Shown one piece after another: positions 1-5,072 of a stretch of 5,492 bases of DNA (the first letter of the stretch is position 1; every line of letters begins with the position of its first letter). The DNA lies in contig JANNFX010000085.1 of NCBI GenBank assembly GCA_031380225.1, positions 1 to 5,492 on the forward strand, given 5' to 3'. The notes beneath the pieces are model-generated. The model saw only the letters and a program-made list of their open reading frames with translations, made no database searches and was not told where the DNA came from. Origin of the DNA: JANNFX01 sp031380225. Its GTDB lineage: Bacteria > Pseudomonadota > Alphaproteobacteria > Rhizobiales > Hyphomicrobiaceae. Made by a program: the position numbers and the translations under genes.

Positions 1-1
1 T

Positions 2-304
2 CTGCTTGAACTTGGCGCGGCGGAGGTGCTCGTCGCCAATTCCGTCGATAAGGCGTTGCAGCTCGTTGCAACGCACGTTTTCGATGCAGCCCTTGTCGAC
101 ATTCGCATCGACAGAGGTACAAGCTTAGACGTCGCAGTTGCTTTGCGCGACAAAGGCGTGCCCTTTGCATTTGCCTCCGGATACGCCAAGACAGAGGCCA
201 TCCCGGCCGAATTTCAGATACACCCCATAATCGAAAAGCCCTATGCCGAGCGAGACGTCAGCGCCGTCTGGCGTGCATTGACCAGCACCAGCGGCACACG
301 TTGA
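2..304 (+). CDS. Single-domain response regulator (CheY-like receiver), 5' end missing
   Basis: The reading frame is open from base 2 to the TGA at 302-304, giving the last 100 residues of a receiver domain; the start and the N-terminal acidic pocket lie outside the window. Counting from the first visible residue, the phosphoacceptor is Asp33 in ALVDIRI, the conserved Ser/Thr switch position is Ser59 in FASGYA, and the conserved lysine is Lys79 in EKPY. The chain stops about 20 residues after this lysine, so there is no output domain. A GTG at position 26 is only an internal valine, because the domain clearly continues upstream of it. Lone receivers of this kind are common beside HWE kinases in Alphaproteobacteria, where they act as phosphate sinks or compete with PhyR for kinase phosphate. 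A link to the kinase 192 bp downstream on the same strand is inferred from position only. Confidence 0.85.
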   Translation: MLELGAAEVLVANSVDKALQLVATHVFDAALVDIRIDRGTSLDVAVALRDKGVPFAFASGYAKTEAIPAEFQIHPIIEKPYAERDVSAVWRALTSTSGTR

Positions 305-496
305 CAGCACAGCCGCGTGCGGCGGCTGGCCGGCCAGGCACGAGGGTTTTATCCAAGAGTGTGTTTACAATATCGATGATTGGCTGTTTGAGTTCGCGGC
401 AGCATCGCGTACGCAGAACGGAAGCCTTTTGCAAGCACCCGTATCCGGCTCGTTCATTGCGAGCAGATCATTCGTTCAGGCCCGGATTCGCGCGAG
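305..496. other. Intergenic gap with GC-rich hairpins between receiver gene and kinase
   Basis: No convincing gene is seen in these 192 bp. Just after the receiver stop lies a 6-bp stem (AGCCGC at 311-316 with GCGGCT at 322-327), overlapping a perfect 12-bp palindrome CTGGCCGGCCAG at 326-337. Neither is followed by a T run, so this is at best a weak terminator. TACAAT at 366-371 resembles a -10 box, but no -35 sequence stands at the proper distance. No GGAAC-type EcfG promoter was found ahead of the kinase. Confidence 0.4.
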
Positions 497-1873
497 ATGA
501 AGCCCTTGGAGACTTCGGACGACGCCAACGCGGCGCTCAGCACCTGGCAGCGGCCGGCACTCCCGCTTGTGCTGGTCATCGGCTGGGCAGTGATTACCGC
601 GATGCTGTCGCAGACGCTGTTCAAGACATTGGAAGAGGCGCGATTGCGCGTCAGGGCCACTCATACCGTTCTCATTACGTTGGGCGATCTCATGATCGGT
701 GCGACCGACGCCGAAACTGGTCAACGCGGGTTTATCATCACGCAAAAAGAAAACTACCTTGAGCCCTATCACCAAGGCGTAAAGTCGGCGGATGCCGCAT
801 TGAGCAAGCTAGAAACGCTGCAGACCCGAAGCCCCCAGCAACTTGCACGCATCGCCGATCTAAAGGCGCTTTGGACAGAAAAATCGCAGGAGCTTCAATC
901 GGCGATCGACATTGCGCGCCAGCAGGGTTTCGACCTAGCGCGCGCGTCGGTGTCCAATGATCACGGCAAGTCGCTGATGGATAGGCTGCGCAAGACGGTT
1001 GCTGAAATCGACAGCGCCGAAAATGCGATCCGCGCTAACGCTATAGACTTGCAGCAGGCCGAGACGCAGCGCTTGCTGCTGTTTACCCAGCTTGCCACCT
1101 TCACCGGATTTGCCGCACTGTTGTTTCTGCTGTCGCGCGCGCGCCGCGCCGCCGAAGCGTTGCAGCTTGAAGTCTCAAGCCGCCAGTCGGCCCAGGATCT
1201 TGCGAAAGAACGGGCTGAGCAGGCGCTGCGCATGCGCGTAATGAATCGTGAGCTCGTGCATCGCACAAAAAATCTGATCAGTGTTGTGCAGGCCATCGTA
1301 CGCAATCAGGAGAAGGGCTCGCCTGAGATCGTCCGCTTCGCCGGCGTGCTGTCGAGCCGCCTCGTCTCGCTCGGCGCGACGCTGGATATTCTGGTCCGCG
1401 AAAATTGGCATCAGGTGTTGCTGCAAGAACTGATCTCCGGACAGCTCGGACATTTTTCTGAAGAGATTTCGAGCCGTATCACGATAGCGCCGGGCCCGCC
1501 GATAAAATTCTCCGCATCGGAGGCGCAGATGCTCGGCCTGGCGCTCCATGAATTGGGGACCAACGCTGCAAAATACGGCGCCCTGTCCGTTCCAGAAGGG
1601 CGGGTTACCATCGGGTGGTCGGATCACCACACCCAGGACGGCGCAGAGATCGAATTGCGCTGGACTGAAGTTAATGGTCCGCCCGTGACACCGCCGGACA
1701 CGCATGGGTTTGGCAGCAGGCTGACGGAATCGCTTGTCGCCCGCGCGGTTGCCGGGAAGGCTACAATCGAATACCGCCCGAGCGGACTGATCTGGTCGCT
1801 CACCTTCCGGGGCGACCGGCCCGAACCCAGCGACCATGACGCGGCGAACGCCAACCTGAATTCGCTGATCTAA
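497..1873 (+). CDS. CHASE3-domain HWE-family sensor histidine kinase (PhyK-type candidate)
   Basis: This 458-residue membrane kinase has a short cytoplasmic N-terminus, a first membrane helix at about residues 21-40, and an extracytoplasmic CHASE3 sensor at about 41-190 that includes the ETGQRGFIIT signature. A second helix follows at about 192-212, then a helical linker that looks like a coiled coil at about 214-250, then the kinase core. His255 in ELVHRTKN is the expected phosphoacceptor. The N-box HELGTNAAKYGAL starts at His351, and Trp389-x-Glu391 (WTE) supplies the rest of the His-Trp-Glu set that names the HWE family; GFG at 404-406 is the glycine-rich ATP lid. HWE/HisKA_2 kinases commonly phosphorylate PhyR, so this is a reasonable upstream kinase for the stress switch here. 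The pairing is inferred from position. The ATG at 497 has only a weak ribosome site, and the start could shift slightly without affecting any domain. Confidence 0.9.
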   Translation: MKPLETSDDANAALSTWQRPALPLVLVIGWAVITAMLSQTLFKTLEEARLRVRATHTVLITLGDLMIGATDAETGQRGFIITQKENYLEPYHQGVKSADAALSKLETLQTRSPQQLARIADLKALWTEKSQELQSAIDIARQQGFDLARASVSNDHGKSLMDRLRKTVAEIDSAENAIRANAIDLQQAETQRLLLFTQLATFTGFAALLFLLSRARRAAEALQLEVSSRQSAQDLAKERAEQALRMRVMNRELVHRTKNLISVVQAIVRNQEKGSPEIVRFAGVLSSRLVSLGATLDILVRENWHQVLLQELISGQLGHFSEEISSRITIAPGPPIKFSASEAQMLGLALHELGTNAAKYGALSVPEGRVTIGWSDHHTQDGAEIELRWTEVNGPPVTPPDTHGFGSRLTESLVARAVAGKATIEYRPSGLIWSLTFRGDRPEPSDHDAANANLNSLI

Positions 1874-1947
1874 CACCACATCGAGCGCCCGTTGCGGTGC
1901 TGCGGGCATTGCCAACAGCGCTCAAGCTAGCGGGCAGCCGCGTGTGA

Positions 1948-1972
1948 GGAACAAATATTGCCAATACGCGTT
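1948..1972 (+). promoter_or_regulatory. EcfG-type promoter of the DUF1328 gene
   Basis: GGAAC at 1948-1952 and CGTT at 1969-1972 are separated by exactly 16 bp, a full match to the alphaproteobacterial EcfG consensus. Transcription would start near 1979-1981, leaving a leader of about 40 nt before the ATG at 2021. This places the small membrane protein in the general stress regulon. Confidence 0.85.
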
Positions 1973-2008
1973 TCCATTTTAGTGATTGGCACCGGGTCGA
2001 ACACAAAT

Positions 2009-2012
2009 GGAG
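2009..2012 (+). promoter_or_regulatory. Ribosome binding site that sets the DUF1328 start
   Basis: GGAG lies 8 nt before ATG 2021. The longer in-frame TTG start at 1958 sits inside the promoter, upstream of the expected transcript start, so it can be excluded if the promoter call is right. Confidence 0.65.
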
Positions 2013-2020
2013 TGTGTAAC

Positions 2021-2197
2021 ATGCTGAATTGGGCTCTTACTTTTCTTGTGGTCGCGTTGGTTGCGGCCGTGTTTGGTTTTGGCGGCATTGCCGGCAGCGC
2101 TGTCGAAATTGCCAAACTGATTTTCTACGTCGCGATTGCACTGTTCGTGATTTCCGGCGTTGTCAGCATCGCAAACGGCCGAACTCCGCGCCTGTGA
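2021..2197 (+). CDS. DUF1328 (YtjA-like) small membrane protein
   Basis: The product is 58 residues long. It begins MLNWALTFLV, contains a FGFGGIAGSA turn, and forms two hydrophobic helices at about residues 4-20 and 29-50, ending in a short basic tail. This matches the DUF1328 family of tiny inner-membrane proteins, usually 50-60 residues, whose biochemical function is unknown. The start was chosen from the family-typical N-terminus, a GGAG ribosome site 8 nt upstream, and a perfect EcfG promoter just before it. The gene is monocistronic: its own promoter lies upstream and a strong hairpin terminator about 50 bp downstream. A role in the envelope under stress is inferred from regulation alone. 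Confidence 0.88.
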   Translation: MLNWALTFLVVALVAAVFGFGGIAGSAVEIAKLIFYVAIALFVISGVVSIANGRTPRL

Positions 2198-2244
2198 TGG
2201 CCATACGCCGGTGATGCCGAGGCTTCAACAGCCGTAGAAATGTC

Positions 2245-2284
2245 AAAAATGGCCACGGTGCAAACGGCAACGTGGCCATTTTTT
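2245..2284. terminator. Bidirectional rho-independent terminator between DUF1328 gene and ecfG
   Basis: A perfect 13-bp inverted repeat (2245-2257 with 2271-2283, core ATGGCCACG/CGTGGCCAT) encloses a 13-nt loop. It has six Ts on its right side (2279-2284) and five As on its left (2245-2249), so it provides a U tract when read on either strand. It fits the convergent DUF1328 and ecfG genes, ending the first about 50 bp and the second about 90 bp after their stops. Confidence 0.85.
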
Positions 2285-2352
2285 CGCAATCAGCCAGTGG
2301 ATTTTCCATTGAGCGGATGCACTGAAATGGAGTGGCGCTGCAGTCAAGGTAA

Positions 2353-2367
2353 GGCACCTTTTGTGCC
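2353..2367 (-). repeat. Small hairpin just after the ecfG stop
   Basis: GGCAC (2353-2357) and GTGCC (2363-2367) form a 5-bp stem with a 5-nt loop, 5 bp past the ecfG stop codon. No U tract follows on the minus strand, so it is not a complete terminator. It could protect the mRNA 3' end or be chance. Confidence 0.3.
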
Positions 2368-2372
2368 GCTTG

Positions 2373-2933
2373 CTAAATGTGCCGGACTTGCCCGACGCTA
2401 TGAGATAAAATGGCTTCGGTTGCGGCGTCGGGACCGAACTCGTCCGCCGACGTGATGCCCATGATTTCGCTCAACTTAGCACGAGCTCTATTGACCCGGC
2501 TTTTGATGGTACCAACCGCGCAGCCGGAAATCGCGGCGGCTTCCTCGTAGGACAGGCCGGCTGCACAAACCAGGATCACGGCTTCACGCTGATCATCCTG
2601 AAGGAGATTGAGAGCGTCCTGCAATTCGCGCATGTCCATGTGGCCATGTTGCTGGGGGTGCACGGCCAGGCGCGCTGCATGCACGCCATCGGCGTCTTCC
2701 ACTTCGCGTTTAAGGCGGCGGCGTTCTGAAAAATAGGTATTGCGCAAAATTGTAAATAGCCAGGCTTTCAAGTTCGAACCTTCTTGAAAGGTATCGATAT
2801 GCTTGAAGGCCTTGAGCATAGTTTCTTGCACCAGATCGTCGGCGCGCTCCAAATTTCCACACAAGGAAACCGCGAACGCCCGCAGATTTGGTATCGCCTC
2901 AATAAACGCTTGCTTGACGGTTTCCGAGCTCAC
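2373..2933 (-). CDS. ecfG: General stress ECF sigma factor EcfG
   Basis: This 186-residue protein has the two-domain layout of ECF sigma factors. Region 2 spans about residues 10-78, with the core-binding DDLVQETMLKAF (32-43) and the -10-recognition segment from AWLFTILRN to SERRRLKRE (57-78). Region 4 spans about 105-156, with the helix-turn-helix SYEEAAAISGCAVGTIKSRV (128-147) that reads the GGAAC -35 box. Pairing with a NepR-family gene and a nearby phyR identifies it as the EcfG (ECF15; also SigT or RpoE2) group rather than a generic ECF sigma factor. The start is a GTG whose last bases overlap the nepR stop (shared GTGA). An AGGAG site stands 8 nt upstream, inside nepR, so translation of the sigma factor is probably coupled to that of its anti-sigma factor. 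Transcription comes from the promoter at 3313-3337, an autoregulatory loop. The C-terminal tail past residue 160 is short and acidic, then variable. Confidence 0.95.
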   Translation of the reverse strand: MSSETVKQAFIEAIPNLRAFAVSLCGNLERADDLVQETMLKAFKHIDTFQEGSNLKAWLFTILRNTYFSERRRLKREVEDADGVHAARLAVHPQQHGHMDMRELQDALNLLQDDQREAVILVCAAGLSYEEAAAISGCAVGTIKSRVNRARAKLSEIMGITSADEFGPDAATEAILSHSVGQVRHI

Positions 2934-3232
2934 TTGCTCTTCTCCTGTCCGTCGAGGCTACTCAAGTTTTGGCCGTCGAGCTTGCTCAGCAGATTGAGAA
3001 ACTTGGCGGGGACTGGCGCCTTGGCAACTTCATCAAACATGAGTTTGAGCTTCTGCCCAATCTGCGCCTGCAACCGCGCATCCAATCCTTCGCCTTCGCT
3101 CGGGCCGCTTTCCAATTGATTTTGCATGTTTCCGCGTTGTTCCTGGTCAACCATCGCCACACCCGGCGTCTCGCTGTCTCCAGAGTTTGGAGGGAGCGGG
3201 TCTGTTGCCGGTGGCGGCTTTCGTGACGTCAT
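2930..3232 (-). CDS. nepR: Anti-sigma factor NepR
   Basis: The product has 100 residues. The family core is at about 55-86, including IGQKLKLMFDEVAKAPVPAK and the following FLNLLSKLD; these are the two amphipathic helices that clamp EcfG or, when PhyR is phosphorylated, the PhyR sigma-like domain. The first 50 residues are rich in Pro, Ser, Gly and Glu and are probably disordered; many NepR proteins are only about 60-70 residues, so this N-terminus is long. The ATG at 3232 was chosen because GAGAGGG lies about 6 nt before it and the EcfG promoter is about 80 bp upstream. Internal Met27 or Met36 remain possible starts. The frame stays open well upstream, but that extension would run through the promoter and into phyR, so it is not real. 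The tail repeats the word LDGQ (86-89 and 93-96). The stop overlaps the ecfG start by 4 bases. Confidence 0.9.
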   Translation of the reverse strand: MTSRKPPPATDPLPPNSGDSETPGVAMVDQEQRGNMQNQLESGPSEGEGLDARLQAQIGQKLKLMFDEVAKAPVPAKFLNLLSKLDGQNLSSLDGQEKSK

Positions 3233-3312
3233 GTTGGACCCTCTCTGGTTGTTAACGAGGCACCCCGCCCCCAAATTGTCGTTAATGCGTACCGATAGAA
3301 TCCAATAAATTA

Positions 3313-3337
3313 AACCCTGCAAAATGGAAAAAGTTCC
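3313..3337 (-). promoter_or_regulatory. EcfG-type promoter of the nepR-ecfG operon
   Basis: Read on the minus strand, GGAAC (3337-3333) is followed after 16 nt by GGTT (3316-3313). The -35 is perfect and the -10 differs from CGTT at one base. Transcription would start near 3306, giving a leader of about 75 nt before the nepR ATG at 3232. This makes the sigma factor and its inhibitor targets of EcfG itself. Confidence 0.8.
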
Positions 3338-3350
3338 GTGCCGGTGGAAC
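3333..3350. repeat. Inverted repeat formed by two facing -35 boxes
   Basis: GTTCC (3333-3337) and GGAAC (3346-3350) form an inverted repeat with 8 bp between them. Each arm is the -35 element of one of the two divergent EcfG promoters, so both outward promoters start from one 18-bp element. Confidence 0.8.
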
Positions 3351-3370
3351 TCATTTGTTAATGATGCGTT
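3346..3370 (+). promoter_or_regulatory. EcfG-type promoter of phyR
   Basis: GGAAC (3346-3350) and CGTT (3367-3370) are separated by 16 bp, a full consensus match. The expected start of transcription is near 3377, about 57 nt before the phyR ATG. A second GGAAC at 3381-3385 has its nearest CGTT 24 bp away and is not counted as a promoter. Confidence 0.87.
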
Positions 3371-3419
3371 ACTGACACTGGGAACCACCGGACACATCGA
3401 CCCCGGCTGCGTTGAATTT

Positions 3420-3428
3420 GGAGGAGGT
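3420..3428 (+). promoter_or_regulatory. Strong ribosome binding site of phyR
   Basis: GGAGGAGGT contains a full AGGAGG core 6 nt before ATG 3434. It is the best Shine-Dalgarno sequence in the window and fixes the phyR start. Confidence 0.8.
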
Positions 3429-3433
3429 CTAAA

Positions 3434-4264
3434 ATGTCTCTCGCTACAGACATAGCCCCGCACTTGCCGTATCTGCGCCGGTTTGCCCGGTCGCTGTGCG
3501 GCAATCAAGACAGTGGCGATGCCTACGTCGTGCACGCACTGGAGGCCATCATTGCCGATCCGGCGAGGTTTCCATCCGATGTTGACCCAAAAATCGGGAT
3601 TTATAGAATCTTCCTGCGTGTTTGGAATTCCATCCCCCTGAACACCGAAAGCAGCGCGGCTGAGCCGGGCCCAACCGTGGCTGGCCCAACGGTGGCCCTC
3701 ACCGACCAGCGGCTTGACGCCATCACTCCGCGGCCGCGTCAGGCCTTCCTGCTGATCGCGGTCGAAGGCTTCAACCGGGACGAGACCGCAGAAGTGTTGG
3801 AATGCTCGACCAGCGAGGTTGCAGCCTTGGTCGACGAGGCCGGCAGAGAAATCGCCGCGCAGATGGCCACCAGCATTCTGATTATTGAAGACGAGCCGAT
3901 CATCGCCATGGACCTCGAAAACCTCGTCGAAGGATTGGGTCACACGGTTTGCCACGTCGCACGCACGCACAAAGAAGCTTTGGCAGCCGTGCGCAAGGCA
4001 CGGCCAGGTATGATCTTGGCCGACATCCAGCTGGCTGACGGCAGCTCAGGTCTTGAAGCTGTCAACGAGATCTTGACGTCGTTCCAGGTTCCAGTGATCT
4101 TCATTACGGCTTATCCGGAACGGCTGCTCACCGGCACGCGCCCCGAGCCGACATTTCTCATCGCCAAACCATTCCAACCTGACACCGTCAAGGCGACGAT
4201 CAGTCAGGCGTTATTTTTTGGCACCAACGCCACGCTCGAAGAACAACAGGGCAAAGTCGCCTGA
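3434..4264 (+). CDS. phyR: PhyR, sigma-mimic response regulator of the general stress response
   Basis: This 276-residue protein joins a sigma-like domain (about 1-140) to a C-terminal receiver (about 146-262). The first domain resembles EcfG: YLRRFARSLCGN (13-24) parallels NLRAFAVSLCGN in EcfG, and PRQAFLLIAVEGFNRDETAEVL (100-121) is a region-4-like helix pair that has lost the basic DNA-contact residues. In the receiver, Glu152-Asp153 form the acidic pocket, Asp197 (LADIQL) is the phosphoacceptor, Thr225 lies in FITAYPERLLTG (the FATGUY-type loop typical of PhyR), and Lys245 is the conserved lysine. In the known mechanism, phosphorylation opens the protein and the sigma-like part captures NepR, freeing EcfG. 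The gene is divergent from nepR-ecfG, is preceded by its own EcfG promoter and a strong ribosome site, and ends at a strong terminator. The linker at 79-88 carries a duplicated GPTVA unit. Confidence 0.97.
   Translation: MSLATDIAPHLPYLRRFARSLCGNQDSGDAYVVHALEAIIADPARFPSDVDPKIGIYRIFLRVWNSIPLNTESSAAEPGPTVAGPTVALTDQRLDAITPRPRQAFLLIAVEGFNRDETAEVLECSTSEVAALVDEAGREIAAQMATSILIIEDEPIIAMDLENLVEGLGHTVCHVARTHKEALAAVRKARPGMILADIQLADGSSGLEAVNEILTSFQVPVIFITAYPERLLTGTRPEPTFLIAKPFQPDTVKATISQALFFGTNATLEEQQGKVA
3668..3697 (+). repeat. 15-bp tandem duplication in the phyR linker
   Basis: Bases 3668-3682 and 3683-3697 are adjacent 15-bp units identical at 13 of 15 positions, each beginning GGCCCAAC. Both encode Gly-Pro-Thr-Val-Ala (residues 79-88), so the frame is kept. 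The repeat falls in the linker between the sigma2-like and sigma4-like halves. Confidence 0.75.
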
Positions 4265-4305
4265 GGATTACGCCGTTTCTTCAGTCACACGTATTCAATG
4301 CGGTT

Positions 4306-4337
4306 GGGAGGAGGCATGACATGCCTCCTCCCTTTTT
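4306..4337 (+). terminator. Rho-independent terminator of phyR
   Basis: A perfect 13-bp inverted repeat (4306-4318, beginning GGGAGGAGG, with 4320-4332) is separated by a single base, so the folded stem would lose its top pairs to form a loop. Five Ts follow at 4333-4337. It lies about 40 bp past the phyR stop. On the minus strand no T run follows, so it is only a partial barrier for the converging PRC-barrel gene, whose stop is 12 bp away. Confidence 0.9.
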
Positions 4338-4348
4338 CGCGGCGCGCG

Positions 4349-4822
4349 TTACGAGTTCGAAGTGTAGAACTTGAACGTCGGAGCAGCCTGCAAGGCTTCC
4401 TTCGTGCTGTCGACAGAGGCACTTGGCTTACCATCCTTGTCGCGTGACATTTTCACGGACGAGAAGGGAATTGCGACGTTCTTTTCGCCCATACCAAGAA
4501 AGCCGCCGACCCCGACGATGGCAAACGCAACGTCCCCGTTCGGCCCGATGATCAGATCATTGATATCGCCGATCTTTTCAGCTTTTGAGTTGTAGACGTT
4601 GAGGCCGACAACCTTCGACGAGCGCCAATCAGAGGCAGACTGCATGGTCGCATAGTCGCCCTTGACGGCGGCGTTGGCGGCAGCAGGCGTGGCCGGCGAT
4701 GGCATCGCGGTCGTTGACGATTCAGGGCTTTTTGGTGCTTTCGTTTCTTGCGCAATGCTGGCGGTCAAGCCGGCAAGCGTCAGCGCAGCGACGCTGAACC
4801 CAGCGAGAAAAGTGGATTTCAT
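4349..4822 (-). CDS. Exported PRC-barrel domain protein, EcfG-regulated
   Basis: The product has 157 residues. Residues 1-24 form a signal peptide (MKSTF, hydrophobic core, likely cut after TASIA), so the protein should be periplasmic. A low-complexity Ala/Pro/Ser/Thr segment (about 26-52) leads to a PRC-barrel beta domain (about 62-128), with GLNVYNSKAEKIGDINDLII and GDVAFAIVGVGGFLGMGEK as its characteristic strands and IPFSSV near its end. PRC-barrel proteins occur widely in rhizobial envelopes and are often stress-induced; no enzyme activity is known for this type. The ATG at 4822 is supported by the signal peptide and by GGAG 9 nt upstream. Its own EcfG promoter lies about 70 bp upstream, so it is a likely general stress effector rather than a regulator. 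It is convergent with phyR. Confidence 0.88.
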   Translation of the reverse strand: MKSTFLAGFSVAALTLAGLTASIAQETKAPKSPESSTTAMPSPATPAAANAAVKGDYATMQSASDWRSSKVVGLNVYNSKAEKIGDINDLIIGPNGDVAFAIVGVGGFLGMGEKNVAIPFSSVKMSRDKDGKPSASVDSTKEALQAAPTFKFYTSNS

Positions 4823-4849
4823 GGTTCAATACTCCAAGATGTTTGTGCG

Positions 4850-4879
4850 TCAAATTTTGAAGCTTTGATTGTCAAAGCT
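4850..4879 (-). repeat. Stem-loop at the 5' end of the PRC-barrel mRNA
   Basis: AGCTTTGA (4861-4868) and TCAAAGCT (4872-4879) form a perfect 8-bp stem with a 3-nt loop. Next to it, TCAAA (4850-4854) and TTTGA (4856-4860) form a second, odd-length palindrome. The predicted transcript start is near 4883, so the main hairpin would lie within the first few nucleotides of the mRNA. It may stabilise the 5' end, or the DNA may be an operator at the start site. Confidence 0.6.
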
Positions 4880-4889
4880 CTGACCACCA

Positions 4890-4915
4890 AACGTCTTGCA
4901 GCTACGGAATGTTCC
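4890..4915 (-). promoter_or_regulatory. EcfG-type promoter of the PRC-barrel gene
   Basis: On the minus strand, GGAAC (4915-4911) is followed after 17 nt by CGTT (4893-4890). Both boxes are perfect and the spacing is allowed for EcfG. The transcript would begin near 4883 and carry a leader of about 60 nt. Confidence 0.82.
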
Positions 4916-4995
4916 AACCAGCAGGCTGGCGGTGCGCTAAACCTTCGAGTTCATAATACCATCGATTGCTTAGCCGCTCCGTGCAAACGGAACAG

Positions 4996-5072
<77 letters not shown>

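Noticed and set aside
366..371. TACAAT as a housekeeping promoter for the kinase
   Set aside because: No -35 hexamer lies 16-18 bp upstream, so a single -10-like word is too weak to call.
301..762. 153-codon plus-strand frame starting at the end of the receiver gene
   Set aside because: It overlaps the kinase start in another frame and its Arg/His/Ser-rich composition is not protein-like. No ribosome site or family match.
1887..1907. GCCCG/CGGGC hairpin after the kinase as a terminator
   Set aside because: The stem is only 5 bp with an 11-nt loop and no T run follows.
1175..1915. 246-codon minus-strand open frame opposite the kinase
   Set aside because: It lies antisense to a clear HWE kinase domain, shows no recognisable domain, and is best explained as a codon-bias shadow.
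3381..3413. Second GGAAC before phyR as another EcfG promoter
   Set aside because: The nearest downstream CGTT is 24 bp away, beyond the 16-17 bp spacing this sigma class uses.
2930..3970. Long minus-strand open frame that extends nepR to 346 residues
   Set aside because: The extension crosses the nepR promoter and runs antisense through the phyR coding region. The NepR core and a ribosome site support the start at 3232.
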